The notes beneath the pieces are model-generated. The model saw only the letters and a program-made list of their open reading frames with translations, made no database searches and was not told the origin of the DNA. Positions 11,589 through 21,857 of a DNA stretch of 64,000 nt are shown in pieces; position 1 is the first letter of the stretch, and each line of letters begins with the position of its first letter. Made by a program: the position numbers and the translations under genes. The stretch comes from Purpureocillium takamizusanense (lineage: Eukaryota > Ascomycota > Sordariomycetes > Hypocreales > Ophiocordycipitaceae): contig NC_063071.1 in assembly GCF_022605165.1 (NCBI RefSeq), positions 1,426,001-1,490,000 on the forward strand. Reading direction: 5' to 3'.

Positions 11589-14500
11589 ATGACAGACGCC
11601 GAGAGAACCGACCATCACGGACACCGGGCGCGCTCTGGCAGAGGAGCAAAGCCCTCGGACCGACCAGGGTCGCCGTCCAGGGAGTCCCGTCGCAGCCCTG
11701 ATGCCAGGAGCCACCGTCGTCACTCGAGGGGCGAGCACTCCACGCACGACAGACGTCGCTCGCGAGATCGCAGTCGTGAACGAACCAGGCACCGCCCTTC
11801 CGAGTCTGCACGTCGAGTGTCCGAGGTGGAGGATCTGATTCCGCGCTATCGGGTGAGCAAGGCGCGTCACGTCGAGCACGACGATCAGTCGTCTCGACGG
11901 AGCCGCAGCCGAGAACGCGGCTCTCCCGGCACCAAAAGGCACAGAGATAGCAGCCGATCGCCCAGCCATCATCATCGAAAGAGGTCAAGAAAGGACTACA
12001 GTCCGTCTCGACGCGACCGAGACCGCTCGAGAGAGTCTGATTCAAGGAAGCGGCGACGACATTCACCTCACGACCGACACGAGTCGTCTCACCGTCATCA
12101 CGGTCACTCTCTGAGACCCCCCTCGCGATCGCACGATACGCAGTCGCGTTCCCGTCGACGATCTAGGTCCAAGTCGCCCTCTCGCCACGATTTGATATCG
12201 CGCAGCGCGGCATCTCGAGAATCTCGAGAATCGCGGCGTCTGAGGGACGACCCACCCCCGCCACCTCCTCCACGGACGCATCACTCGCGGAGCCCAACGC
12301 CAAAATCGGATCGTCGTCGAGACTCCTCTCGCTCGCGGACCACGGCTGTTCGCTCTGACGCTCCCTCACAGCCTGGACGACCAAGGGGTGGCAGGGATTC
12401 CTCCGAAGACCGCGGACGCCGGCCTTCTTCAAGGCACGGTCACCCTCGCTCACCAAGGCCACCTCCCGAGCGGAGGCATCGACAAGTCTCGGCCGAGCGA
12501 CCTCATTCATCCCGATCGGAAGTCGAGGAAGAGATGGCATCGCGCAGCAGTTATCGCGGGGGTCACCCAGCATACGCACAGAAGGGCCACTATGGCGACC
12601 CTCCGCGGCATTCACAGTCTCCTCGCCACTCATACCAAAACTCTCCGACCATGTCCCCCTACGGCCCCCACCGAGGAGTTCGCGCTGGCCAACACTCTCC
12701 TCCACAGTATGTGATGCGCCGAGCTGATCTCTGGCACATGCCCCGCGACCCCTCAGAATTATGCTGATCTTTGCAGTCACTACCCGCCCCAAGCGCCTCA
12801 TGGGCATGCAAATCAAGTTATTCCAAAAGGCTCATCCGATAATCATCACCCCCATCGCCAACAGTCACCATCAAATTCAGCACCCACAGGTCCGATGCAG
12901 TCGTATGCCCAAGGAGTGGGTTACCGCGGCGGTCATCGCGGCGGTTCTTTTAGGGGAGGCTCCTTCGCATCTAGCCGTGGGGGATTTCGGAGTTCTGGGT
13001 CCCAAAACTCACAGTGGGACGCGGAGCAGCCGGGTCGCGGGCCAAACGACGGCGGCAGTCGACGGCCAAGCATCAACTCTGAAACACACCTTGGGAGCAG
13101 TCAAAACGCCGCAACGGCAAACGCCCGACCCCAGAACGATGAGCCCCCCAGGGCTACTGAGGGCTCCAAGAAAGAGAATGACGCGTCTGTGCCACCGCCA
13201 AGACAGACGGGTCCCAGCTCTGCATCGCCGCGATCCGGAGGGCTGGCGGGAAAATTCAGTTTCTCCTTCAAGCCGTCCTCGAAACCGACACCCATGGCAC
13301 CGAAACCCGAGATATCGCAGAAGTTCAATGCGGTTCCGCAGAAGGCTGAAGCGGAGTCGGGATCAAGGGGAGATAGCCGTGACGACCGTGGTCGTGACCG
13401 CGACCGCGACCGAGACCGAGACCGGGAACGGGAATGGGAACGAGAGCGTGACCGAGCGCGGGACCGGGACCGGGACCGGGAGCGAGAGCGGGACCACACC
13501 CGGGAGAAGGATCGTGGTCGTTTTCGTGAGCCCCCACGCGGCGCGCCGACCGAACCAGCATCGGCCCGGGCCCGACCGGACCTGCGCGACATGCGCGATG
13601 TGCCAAATGGCCCGAGATCAGCTCCGCGAATGCGCAAAGTCAAGAAGATTGTACGCACCGTCAAGCCTCGACCCAACCTCGAAGCGGACTTGGCCGCGTC
13701 TGAGTCGGTTTTCTACCGGAAACCTGGCAACGAGTCTGTGGTCGGCTCAGGCACGTACGGAAAAGTGTTCAAGGGCCTCAATGTTTACACCAAGGGCCTT
13801 GTGGCCCTCAAGCGAATTCGAATGGAGGGTGAGAGAGACGGCTTCCCCGTGACAGCAGTTCGAGAGATCAAGCTGCTTCAGTCCCTGCGACACACCAATA
13901 TCGTCAACCTTCAGGAGGTCATGGTGGAGAAGAATGACTGCTTCATGGTGTTTGAATACCTCTCGCACGATCTGACGGGTCTGCTCAACCACCCGACGTT
14001 TAAGCTGGACCCCGCGCAGAGAAAGCACCTCGCGATGCAGTTGTTTGAGGGGCTGGACTACCTGCACACGAGGGGCGTGCTCCACCGAGACATTAAGGCC
14101 GCCAACATCCTCGTCAGCAACGAAGGTGTACTGAAGCTCGCTGACTTCGGGCTCGCTCGTTTCTACGCGAAACGCCACCAGCTGGACTACACAAATCGAG
14201 TAATCACGATCTGGTATCGATCACCGGAGCTTCTGTTGGGGGAGACGCAGTACACGGCAGCGGTCGACGTCTGGAGCGCGGCGTGCGTGATGGTAGAGAT
14301 CTTTACGCGGCGTGCCATCTTTGCTGGTGACGGCACAGAACTCAGCCAATTGGACAAGATATACAGCATCCTTGGGACGCCGAACCGTCAGGAGTGGCCT
14401 GGCCTGGTTGATATGGCATGGTTCGAGTTGTTACGACCAACAGCGAAGCGGAAGAATGTTTTTGCCGACAACTACCGCGACAAGCTGACGCCGGCGGCCT

Positions 14501-14867
14501 TTGACCTGCTCTCGTCGATGTTCCACTATGATCCTGCGAAACGCCCTACTGCCGCAGAGGCTCTGCAACATGGCTACTTCACAACGGAGGAACCGCTGCC
14601 GCGGCAAGCAGTCGAGTGAGTATGATTCGCTGGTTCTTTGGCGATCGGTGGCGCTAACGCTTACGAAACAGGCTCGCGAGCATCGACGGGGACTGGCATG
14701 AATTCGAGTCCAAGGCTCTGCGCAAGGAGAACGAGCGCCGCGAGCGGGAGGCAAGGCGAGCTGCCAAAGATGGGTCACGCGAAAAGGAGAAGAAGCGCGG
14801 ACCAGAAGGTGGGCAGCAGGGGCAAAGAGAGGCTAAGCGTATCCACGTGGACAATGACGCGACGTGA
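11589..14867 (+). CDS. CTK1: CTD kinase I catalytic subunit (CTK1 / CDK12-like), with long RS domain
   Basis: Three exons, 11589-12706, 12777-14615 and 14672-14867, give 1050 aa. Donors are GTATGT and GTGAGT; the second intron has a GCTAAC branch point. Residues 1 to about 330 are an Arg/Ser/His-rich RS domain, followed by Pro/Gly/Gln-rich disorder, a region of RD/RE dipeptides and the kinase domain (about 685-985). Visible motifs are GSGTYG (696-701), VALK Lys718, HRD Asp811, DFG Asp829, the PVTAVRE helix in place of PSTAIRE, and a T-loop YTNRVITIWYR. CTDK-I phosphorylates Ser2 of the RNA polymerase II CTD and couples elongation with splicing and 3' processing. The protein is about twice the length of yeast Ctk1; the N-terminal RS domain resembles metazoan CDK12. 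Confidence 0.9.
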
Positions 14868-15817
14868 CGACTCGCTGTCGTGGGACCTGACGACAAGCCC
14901 CAGAAATGACCCTTCGCGGCACCGTCATGTTGAGCAACCAACACTGCGCACAGCGATCTCGATGACCTGAGGACATGCAGAGCTGGGGATCACAAAAGTG
15001 GCATGATGGGCACGCCATCGCAGGGCGCATCAACAGCTGTACGTAGTGATAAGTCAGCGTCGTGGGATCGGCGGCGAGATGACCGCGATGGGATCATGTG
15101 CGGAATGAATGGAGAAAATCTCTACATAACAAGAAGCCGAGTTGATGGTTTGTGACGGTGAAACGCCTGTGGCTGTTCCTTGTTTCCGTGAACGGACGAG
15201 TCGCTTGCCAGTCCGAGGTATGGAAGGGTGAAAGGGGGATAGAGGTTGGTTGCTGGTTGCTTGGAGCAGCAGACATCCCGTCGCTGGTCTTTTATGACGT
15301 GTGCCGCTTGAGGCTCTCACGAGTGTCGCCACGAGAGAGGGCATAGGCTCTCCCTAGTGTCGATCACAGAATTCCAACGCCAGGTTGTTAGTTCTCAGTG
15401 TTTTCGTGTCAGTGGCAGACTTGTGGGAACATGTCTTGGGGCAAGAATGGACAACGTCGATCTTATCGTCTTGTCTCAACACCCCCGCCGCGCCGTAGTT
15501 TCAGCCTTCCGTGAAGCCGTCAATGTTTTTGTCTAGGAGGCTACTACTAAGTTGGTTATGTAGCGCTTGGTGAGTATAAAGACGGGCCAGGAGAGGGTCG
15601 GGGGGGCCTAGGGAAATCGTTCTTGAGACGGCGGTTCAATCGCAAACCAGAGACTTCCCTGCTGGGACTTTGATAGTCCTCGTTCACCCCCATCGCTGGT
15701 TCGATTATATACTATATCCCGTATTACTCATATGTGGTAAACGCCTTCGACGACGACAATAACAACATCAACATCAACAACAACGACAGACGACAACAAC
15801 CCCCTGGAAGGTCCAAG
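14868..15817. other. Intergenic region upstream of the secreted Met-rich protein
   Basis: No coding signal. It contains the CTK1 3' flank and, at its right end, a TATA-like element and a short leader with a two-codon upstream ORF (ATG at 15732). Confidence 0.5.
15705..15711 (+). promoter_or_regulatory. Probable TATA box of the secreted Met-rich protein gene
   Basis: TTATATA lies 107 bp upstream of the chosen ATG at 15818, in a locally AT-rich patch of otherwise GC-rich DNA. The spacing suits a leader of roughly 70-80 nt. Confidence 0.4.
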
Positions 15818-17380
15818 ATGAAAATCCGCGCGTCCACGCTCGCCGCTGCTGCCTGCCTGGCCGGCACGGCGCTCGCCTGGCCGATGAGGCATCAGCAGCA
15901 TCAGCAGCAGCAGGGCACCCAGGTGGCACCGCCTTCGACCGTGCACGACCTCTTTGAGGCGGAGAAGACCAACGCTTTGGCGAACCAGGCGAGGGACGGC
16001 CCTGGCGTCAACAACACGACGGCGCCGGCTGGGAACTCGTCGACGACGACCACCACCACCACCACTACGACGACCGAGGACACTCCCGGCGGCGGCGCGT
16101 TCAAGGAGACGACGACGACGACGACCAACGGCAATGGCAATGGCACCACGTCGCAGGTGCAGCCGTACAACGCGACGGCGGATCCGGCCAGGGCGGCAGC
16201 GGCGCCACCCCCCAGCGGGCAGCAGAAGGGCCACGACGCGAAGCAGCAGTTCGCGGATGGTTTGCTCGGCGGCGCGCGGCACTTGCGCAGGGCTGAGTCT
16301 GATGAGAAGGGCGACGTTAGGAAGAGGGATGACGGAATAGAGGATGAAGGTGATGAGGCGCCGATGGGCGACATGTCGACGATGAAAGACATGAGTCCCG
16401 AAACGGAGGCTGCTGCGAAGCCCATGGCCGGCTCAGATGGCATGACGGGCATGATGGCGAAGGGCCACGGTGACATGGACAAGCGCATGGATTCTTCTTC
16501 TTCTCCTCCCCCCGGCATGAACGGACATGGATCGGAAGAGACCAGCAGTGACACCGTCCTGGAGAGGCGCCTCGAGCACTCGGATGCGGACAACAAAATG
16601 ACGGGCAACCACGATATCGCACACCAGATGGCCGCCATGTCCAACGCTCAAAGCCCCGCCGGAGGGATGAAGTCAACCTCTCCTTCGTCTTCACCCCCTT
16701 CTTCAGAGCCTCAAGGCAAGAAGGAGGGCATCATCATGCCCACCAACGTCACCAAAGTCGACAACAACTGGTCGCCGTCGTCGCCGTCGACCGTGGCGGA
16801 AGCCCCTCCCCGGGTGCTGCTCAAGGCGCCGACCAAGCAGCAGCCGAGCCTCCGGCCGCTCAGCAAGCGCGAGATCGGCGTGCTGGAGCGCTTTGCAACC
16901 TACGTGCGGGACCTCATGGACGCGGGCGACGAGACGAGCGCGAAGCCGGCAGCGTCCAACAGCACCGGCGGCGGCGTGATGGGCAGGGCGGTGGCCGCGG
17001 GTGGTGGTGGTGGTGGCGGCGGCAACTTGACGAATACGACCGCGGCGGCGGAGGGCACCGAGCGCGACGACAGAATGGACAAGGTTCGTGAGGCGATCCT
17101 GGAGAGGCTGGCGCAGGGGATGGACGAGGAGCGGCAGCAGTCAGGGGAAGGCCCTGAGAAGGAGGAACAGGAGGAGAAGAAGAAGAAGAAGAAGAAGAAG
17201 GACAAGATGATTGAGCGACGTCAGGACGTGTCTATGAATGGGATGGATGGTGGCGGCGACGGCGGCGATGACGGCGGCGATGACGACGTAAGGTTGCTGG
17301 AGAAGGGAAGAAGCAAGATGAGCCAAACGCATGGCATGGATGGCAAGATGCCCGAGTCCATGGATATGCACATGGAGTAG
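15818..17380 (+). CDS. Secreted low-complexity protein, Met/Lys/Thr-rich, with several dibasic sites (unknown function)
   Basis: A single-exon frame of 520 aa. I chose the ATG at 15818 because it starts a textbook signal peptide (Lys-Ile-Arg, then an Ala/Leu-rich core ending ALAW near residue 21). The frame is open upstream, but that part is Asn/Asp-rich. The mature region has a polyThr tract, several N-x-S/T sites, Met-rich clusters such as DMSTMKDMS and MDMHME, a polyGly run and an eight-Lys run. Dibasic sites (RR, RKR, DKR, ERR, SKR, ERR) occur at about residues 157, 168, 222, 250, 350 and 467 and could be Kex2 sites. No domain is recognised. One amphipathic segment (REIGVLERFATYVRDLMD, about 350) is the most ordered part. 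It could be a cell-wall or extracellular protein, a metal-binding protein or a processed precursor; none of these is proven. Confidence 0.65.
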   Translation: MKIRASTLAAAACLAGTALAWPMRHQQHQQQQGTQVAPPSTVHDLFEAEKTNALANQARDGPGVNNTTAPAGNSSTTTTTTTTTTTEDTPGGGAFKETTTTTTNGNGNGTTSQVQPYNATADPARAAAAPPPSGQQKGHDAKQQFADGLLGGARHLRRAESDEKGDVRKRDDGIEDEGDEAPMGDMSTMKDMSPETEAAAKPMAGSDGMTGMMAKGHGDMDKRMDSSSSPPPGMNGHGSEETSSDTVLERRLEHSDADNKMTGNHDIAHQMAAMSNAQSPAGGMKSTSPSSSPPSSEPQGKKEGIIMPTNVTKVDNNWSPSSPSTVAEAPPRVLLKAPTKQQPSLRPLSKREIGVLERFATYVRDLMDAGDETSAKPAASNSTGGGVMGRAVAAGGGGGGGGNLTNTTAAAEGTERDDRMDKVREAILERLAQGMDEERQQSGEGPEKEEQEEKKKKKKKKDKMIERRQDVSMNGMDGGGDGGDDGGDDDVRLLEKGRSKMSQTHGMDGKMPESMDMHME

Positions 17381-18051
17381 AAGGACGACATGAGATGGGG
17401 GTTAGGCACGAAGCGAGGCGAGGCGAGGAGCTGAGCTGGTCTTGGGTCCTTCCTTGGGTGGGTTGTGGAGGCAGCCGTGTACAACAATGACTCAAGAAGA
17501 CAAAAAAAAAAAAAAAGAAGAAGAAGAAGAAGAAGAAGAAGAAGAAGAAGAAGAAGAAGAAGAAGAAGAAGAAGAGACATGTCAGTGTGGCTTGGAAGGA
17601 GGAGAATAAAACATGGTTTGATAGTCCTAAGCACTCACTTGGCCTCTACGCTCTACATACATGGTGTTTCATGGACAGTTGATAGATAACGTGAAATGAC
17701 TTCTTCGCTGTCACATCGTCGAGGGCGGAGGCGGTTCTGTGGAAGTTCTGACGGACTGGTTATCACTTGAACCGGCCTTGCTGGCCTCATGCTCAGTGCT
17801 GCCGTACAAGTTGACTGGCCCTTGCAAAGTTGAGTCGGTCGGTCCACGCCGTGTCATAAAGACCATTTCGGGCCTCTCTGTGGCCAGTTTCTGCCATGTC
17901 AAGCAGTGGACATGTGCATGTTGAAGCGTTGTTGAAACAGTTTTCCAATATTTCGTTTCTTCTTCCTGCTTTCCGCTCACCAAGTTGTTCTTTGCCCTCT
18001 TCTATATAGCCCCCTCCTCGGGGCCTCCGTCCGTTTCATCTACCTACCTAC
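17381..18051. other. Convergent intergenic region with A-rich and GAA repeats
   Basis: It lies between the secreted-protein gene and the DUF7704-like gene. An AATAAA hexamer near 17607 may serve the upstream gene. No further gene was seen. Confidence 0.5.
17502..17575 (+). repeat. Poly(A) plus (GAA)n microsatellite
   Basis: About 15 A residues are followed by nearly 20 perfect GAA triplets, 122 bp downstream of the stop of the secreted-protein gene and probably inside its 3' UTR. Confidence 0.95.
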
Positions 18052-18063
18052 CTACCTACCTAC
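18040..18063. repeat. CTAC tetranucleotide repeat overlapping a stop codon
   Basis: Six CTAC units. The minus-strand reading of this tract supplies the last codons and the TAG stop (18052-18054) of the DUF7704-like gene. Confidence 0.9.
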
Positions 18064-18588
18064 GCCCCCTTCTGCCGTCTTCACCTCCCCCTTCTCCCCA
18101 GGAACCTTCGTCTCACCAAACCCAACCCCCAGCACAAACAGCGCCCTCACCAGCGTGATTCCCACGTACGAGCCCACCACGGCCACGTCGTCGTCGGTCC
18201 ACGACGCCGGCGCCGGGGTCAGCCGCCCGCCCACGCGCAGCGCCTCGTACGCGCCGCTCAGGGCGACCGCGTCGGCGAGCAGCAGCGCGGCCTGCAGCGC
18301 GCGCCACACGCGCAGGTCCGTCGACAGGCGCGGCACCGCGGCCGCCAGCGCGGCGACGGCGAGCGCCAGCCCGCCCGCCTGCCGGTACACGAAGGCCTGC
18401 GCGGGGTCGTGCGCGGCGCGCGGCGCCATGGCCGTGGCGGCGGCGGAGGGGTCCGCGAGGTGCAGCCACGCGCCGTAGAGGGCCGTGAGGGGGTCGAGGT
18501 AGAGGAAGAAGAGGACGTAGGCGCGGGGGACGACGGACGTGGTGTTGGGTGGTGGTGGTGGTGATGGTAGTGATGATGATGAAGGCAT
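18052..18588 (-). CDS. DUF7704-like small membrane protein
   Basis: A single-exon frame of 178 aa from the ATG at 18588, after a Pro/Ser-rich N-terminus. About four hydrophobic helices are visible: AYVLFFLYLDPLTALYGAWL near residue 23, an Ala/Leu/Val helix near 75, an Ala/Leu helix after TDLRVWRAL near 100, and a C-terminal VGITLVRALFVLGVGFG helix. The pattern (an aromatic first helix with a DPL motif, DLRVWRA before helix 3, terminal R-LFLLG helix) resembles the fungal DUF7704 family of integral membrane proteins, whose function is unknown. Codons are strongly GC-ending. The C-terminus is encoded by a CTAC repeat. A longer upstream open frame reaches 18714, but the added segment looks like leader sequence. 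Confidence 0.62.
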   Translation of the reverse strand: MPSSSSLPSPPPPPNTTSVVPRAYVLFFLYLDPLTALYGAWLHLADPSAAATAMAPRAAHDPAQAFVYRQAGGLALAVAALAAAVPRLSTDLRVWRALQAALLLADAVALSGAYEALRVGGRLTPAPASWTDDDVAVVGSYVGITLVRALFVLGVGFGETKVPGEKGEVKTAEGGVGR

Positions 18589-18764
18589 GATGGTGGGGAT
18601 GGGTGGTGGTGGTGGGTGATGCTGATGGACTGCTGGTTGTGGTTGATCTAACTCTAGTTTGAAGGCGTCGAGAGACAATAATGCAGCACGCTGATTGTCG
18701 CAAGTACGCCCCAAGAGAGAGTCGACTTGGAGAGAGGGCGAGACAGAGAGAGAGAGAGAGAGAG

Positions 18765-18802
<38 letters not shown>

Positions 18803-19511
18803 GATGTCGATTCGCAACCAATGCAGAATGGTAAACAGACGGTCCAGACAGACAGATACTCGGTGAAACAAGACGGCAGTCAACTCGACTTATTTAAATA
18901 GATGACGGCCATTACTGTACTAAACCTGCAACCCATGTCCTCGAGCCGCCGCCCCCTCCCTGCACCTCTGCATCACCATCCGTCACCCGCGCCGTGAACA
19001 GCAACGAGTCAATGGTAGTGCCACATTCACGCCAGGCGTCGCGCTCATCCGAGCGTAGGTAGTAGTGGCAGCTTGATACGGAGTTGTTGTGTAGCAATAT
19101 GTGCAATTAACCTCGTCGCCCGCGTGCTAGCGCTGACACGCCGTGGCTGGTACGGGGCAGCTCCATCGCTCCATTTGCCAACTTGGCGACGATCCGGCCG
19201 AGCATGCACAAATTCGAGTCAACCAGCGGCGGCGCCACGAACCGGCAAGTCCACCGACGACGACGCGTCGCTCCCCACGACACGGCCCCCACAATCGGTC
19301 AAGAACCATCGTCAGTCACGTCTTGCATGGCAGCAAAATACGAGGATATCCTCATTGCGCGCGCTCGGCGTGCCGTCTCTTCCTTGGGGCTATCGTGTGT
19401 CCTCATAAGTCGTCACTTCAAATCATCAGTAGTCGCTCGGGCATGCCCAGCCTCGGAGCCGTGTAAACCAACCGCCCAGCGCCGAGTACGCACAGCCTTT
19501 TTTTAACCCTC
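18589..19511. other. Intergenic region with compound microsatellite
   Basis: It holds the 5' flank of the DUF7704-like gene, the GA/TG microsatellite, an AT-rich palindrome TATTTAAATA at 18891-18900, and the 3' flank of the unknown gene that ends at 19512. No protein-like frame was found. Confidence 0.5.
18745..18799. repeat. Compound (AG)12(TG)15-type microsatellite
   Basis: A perfect AG tract (18745-18768) runs directly into a TG tract (18769-18799), about 155 bp upstream of the DUF7704-like start codon and probably in its leader or promoter. Confidence 0.95.
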
Positions 19512-21002
19512 TCATGCCGCCTTGTTGGCGCCCTTGTTCTTGAAATCAGTCGTCTTCAACAGGTGCCGCAAGCTACCTTCCGCCCGGCCCTCTTGCTTGC
19601 CCGTCTGTCCCCACGCCATCCAGCCGCTCAAAGCTGCCATGATGCCGCTCCCCGTGCCTTCCACCTGCGTCGACGACATGGATCCCTTTGCCAGAGGCGC
19701 ATGGCCTTCCGTGGGCGGCGCGGGCGAAGTTTTATGCTTGCTTGTTGGTGCCGTCTGCGGTTGCTGCTCTGACGCCGTCCGCAGCTCCAGCTGGCTGGTT
19801 GAAGCCTGAGGCAATGCCAGCTCGCTCAGGAGCCCTGACGCTGATGTTCGTGCGTTTGACCCGTCCGTCGTCGTCGTCACATTCTGCTTTGAACCATCAA
19901 TAAGCGCCAACGATCCAGATGGCCGTCTTGCATGATGCTTAGACGGCGCTTCGCCGTCTCGAGCGTCGCCACCATCCGACGAACCCTGCGACGACGCCGA
20001 GGGTGACGAGTGCTCAGATTCCTTTCGCACTGCCCGTCCGCGGACTTCCTCGGCGAGCTCCGAAGCAGACTTCTTCTTGGTCTTGTCTTCGTCAGAGGAC
20101 CGGCTAGACGACATGATGGTCTCGAGGGTGCCCATGGCGCGACTGTTCCTTCTGCCGGCTTGTCTTCTCTTCCTCTGCCTTCCCATATTCCTCTCGTCAT
20201 CAGACGACACAACTTGCAGTGTCGGCCCCGGCGGCTCCTGGTTCTGCTGCGACGCTGCGAGAAACGCCGTGCCGGACCCGTGCGGCGCGTAGTGGACCTC
20301 GTACTGGTTGCTGAGTGAGTACCTCGACCGCGCACATATCTCGGCGATGCGGTCCAGGTCGGCGTTGATATCGGCGGTGCTGCCCGTTTGCGACTCCAAG
20401 TTGGCCATGAAGCTCTTGAAACTAAACGCCTCCACGGGCGGGAGCCGCGTTTCTCTATGCACGTCCCCCGGGGACCGTTTGGTACGTGCTCGTGCCATTG
20501 TACTTAGCATTCCATTCCCCGCGGAGGCGACCTTGCTGGCAAACGGGAGCCCTCGGCCGAGGCCTGATCCAGTTCTGCCCGCGTCTGACCCGGACACGGC
20601 CCCACCCTGGAAGATGCCGCCCGATCTCGTCGACGCGGCGGGCCGGCTCGGGGCTGGTGGGTGGTAGCTGCGCACGATGACGGGCTCCGAGTACGTGCTG
20701 CTCTGGGCGCCGGTCGACTTGGCGTATCGGTGTCGGCTGGGGTAGTGGCTGTTGATCTCACGGAGAGCCGAGGTGCGGTTCTCCGCCGTGGAGTCGTCGA
20801 CGGGGATGGGTCTCCCTTCGGCGGTCGAGGGCACGAGACTTGTCGACGACGGGTTGGCTCGGAAGGGCCTCGTGAAGGAGAAGGGGAAGGAGTCGCGACG
20901 ATGGTCGGAAGGATTGGCGGGGCGAGAGGACGAGGTAATGGAGGAGGGCGGGTTGTGGCGAGAGCTGGAGTGAGGTGAGGCGGCGGAAGGTGAGGCGGGC
21001 AT
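19512..21002 (-). CDS. Disordered protein of unknown function (Ser-rich)
   Basis: A single-exon frame of 496 aa that I do not recognise. The first 170 residues are Ser/Pro/Arg-rich. A more ordered, probably conserved core lies at about 185-255 (EAFSFKSFMANLESQTG through DLDRIAEICARSRYSLSNQYEVHYAPHG). A Lys/Arg patch (RQRKRRQAGRR, about 285) looks like a nuclear localisation signal. The rest is acidic and Ser/Thr-rich and ends in an aromatic, basic tail containing MAALSGWMAWG. A TATA-like string (minus strand, about 21040-21033) lies only about 30 bp upstream of the ATG. Either the leader is very short or the true start is a later Met. The length, codon use and core support a real gene. Confidence 0.72.
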   Translation of the reverse strand: MPASPSAASPHSSSRHNPPSSITSSSRPANPSDHRRDSFPFSFTRPFRANPSSTSLVPSTAEGRPIPVDDSTAENRTSALREINSHYPSRHRYAKSTGAQSSTYSEPVIVRSYHPPAPSRPAASTRSGGIFQGGAVSGSDAGRTGSGLGRGLPFASKVASAGNGMLSTMARARTKRSPGDVHRETRLPPVEAFSFKSFMANLESQTGSTADINADLDRIAEICARSRYSLSNQYEVHYAPHGSGTAFLAASQQNQEPPGPTLQVVSSDDERNMGRQRKRRQAGRRNSRAMGTLETIMSSSRSSDEDKTKKKSASELAEEVRGRAVRKESEHSSPSASSQGSSDGGDARDGEAPSKHHARRPSGSLALIDGSKQNVTTTTDGSNARTSASGLLSELALPQASTSQLELRTASEQQPQTAPTSKHKTSPAPPTEGHAPLAKGSMSSTQVEGTGSGIMAALSGWMAWGQTGKQEGRAEGSLRHLLKTTDFKNKGANKAA

Positions 21003-21835
21003 GGCGGCGGTGAGTGGGCATGGGCCGCCTCTTTATATATGTGCACTTTCCCCACGAAGGCTATATCGTGTGTGCTTCACAAACGCATCGGGAGTGGCGT
21101 GCGTCTCGCCCTCGGACCGGCCTGCAACACCAAGGCAGCCGAAGACGAGCGTGAGTGGCGACTGGTTCGCAGGGAAGGGGAGGGGACGAAGCAGCAGCAG
21201 GAAGCAGGGGCGTATAGGCCGTCTCAGCGCATGGTTCGCACGTCGATATCCAAGGCGATGCACGACGAGACGAATCGCGTGTACGTCGTGTGCGTGCGTA
21301 CGTGCGTGCGGATGTGTGTGTGTCCCCGAGCGGACTCTGAGAGAAAAGGGCGAAAGGGAGAGCGTGGGAGCGTGAGAAGGAGGGGCGTATGCCGTCCGTC
21401 GAACGCTGCTCGTCGGCCGGTCGGGCGGTGGAGCTCCCCTGGGGGGAGAGGAGAGCTGCTTCGGAGCGGCAACGACCCTATGACGGATGCAGTCGTCGTT
21501 GACGATGGGGAACACAGGGCTCCGTTCGGTTCGGGCAGCGAAGCGAGGAGCGAGGGGCCAAGCGAGACAGGACGACGAGGACCAAGTCGCGAGTGGTGGT
21601 GGGGAAGGGATTGGAGATTGGGATTGGGGGGAGTGGGATGAAGAAAGCAGAGACACAGGACGGACGGCCACACCGACAGGCAGGTAAGGTAGGTAGGCGA
21701 TAGGCGAATAGAGGCGAAACGAGACGAGACGAGACAAGACACGCAAGGGGAAGGACGGTGGACGACTCGTCCGACTGCGTGCAATGGGTGCGTGAGTGTG
21801 AGTTGGTAACAGGTAGTGAGAGGTGGGTGAGCAAG

Positions 21836-21857
21836 CGGGCGGGCGGGCGGGCGGGTG
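21836..21857. repeat. GGGC tandem repeat
   Basis: Five CGGG/GGGC units run into GGGTGGGTTGG-type sequence. The G-rich strand could form a quadruplex. Confidence 0.8.

Noticed and set aside
13101..13676. Antisense Arg/Ser-repeat open frame inside CTK1
   Set aside because: Reverse complement of the RD/RE codon tract of CTK1, so the RS-like look is a composition effect.
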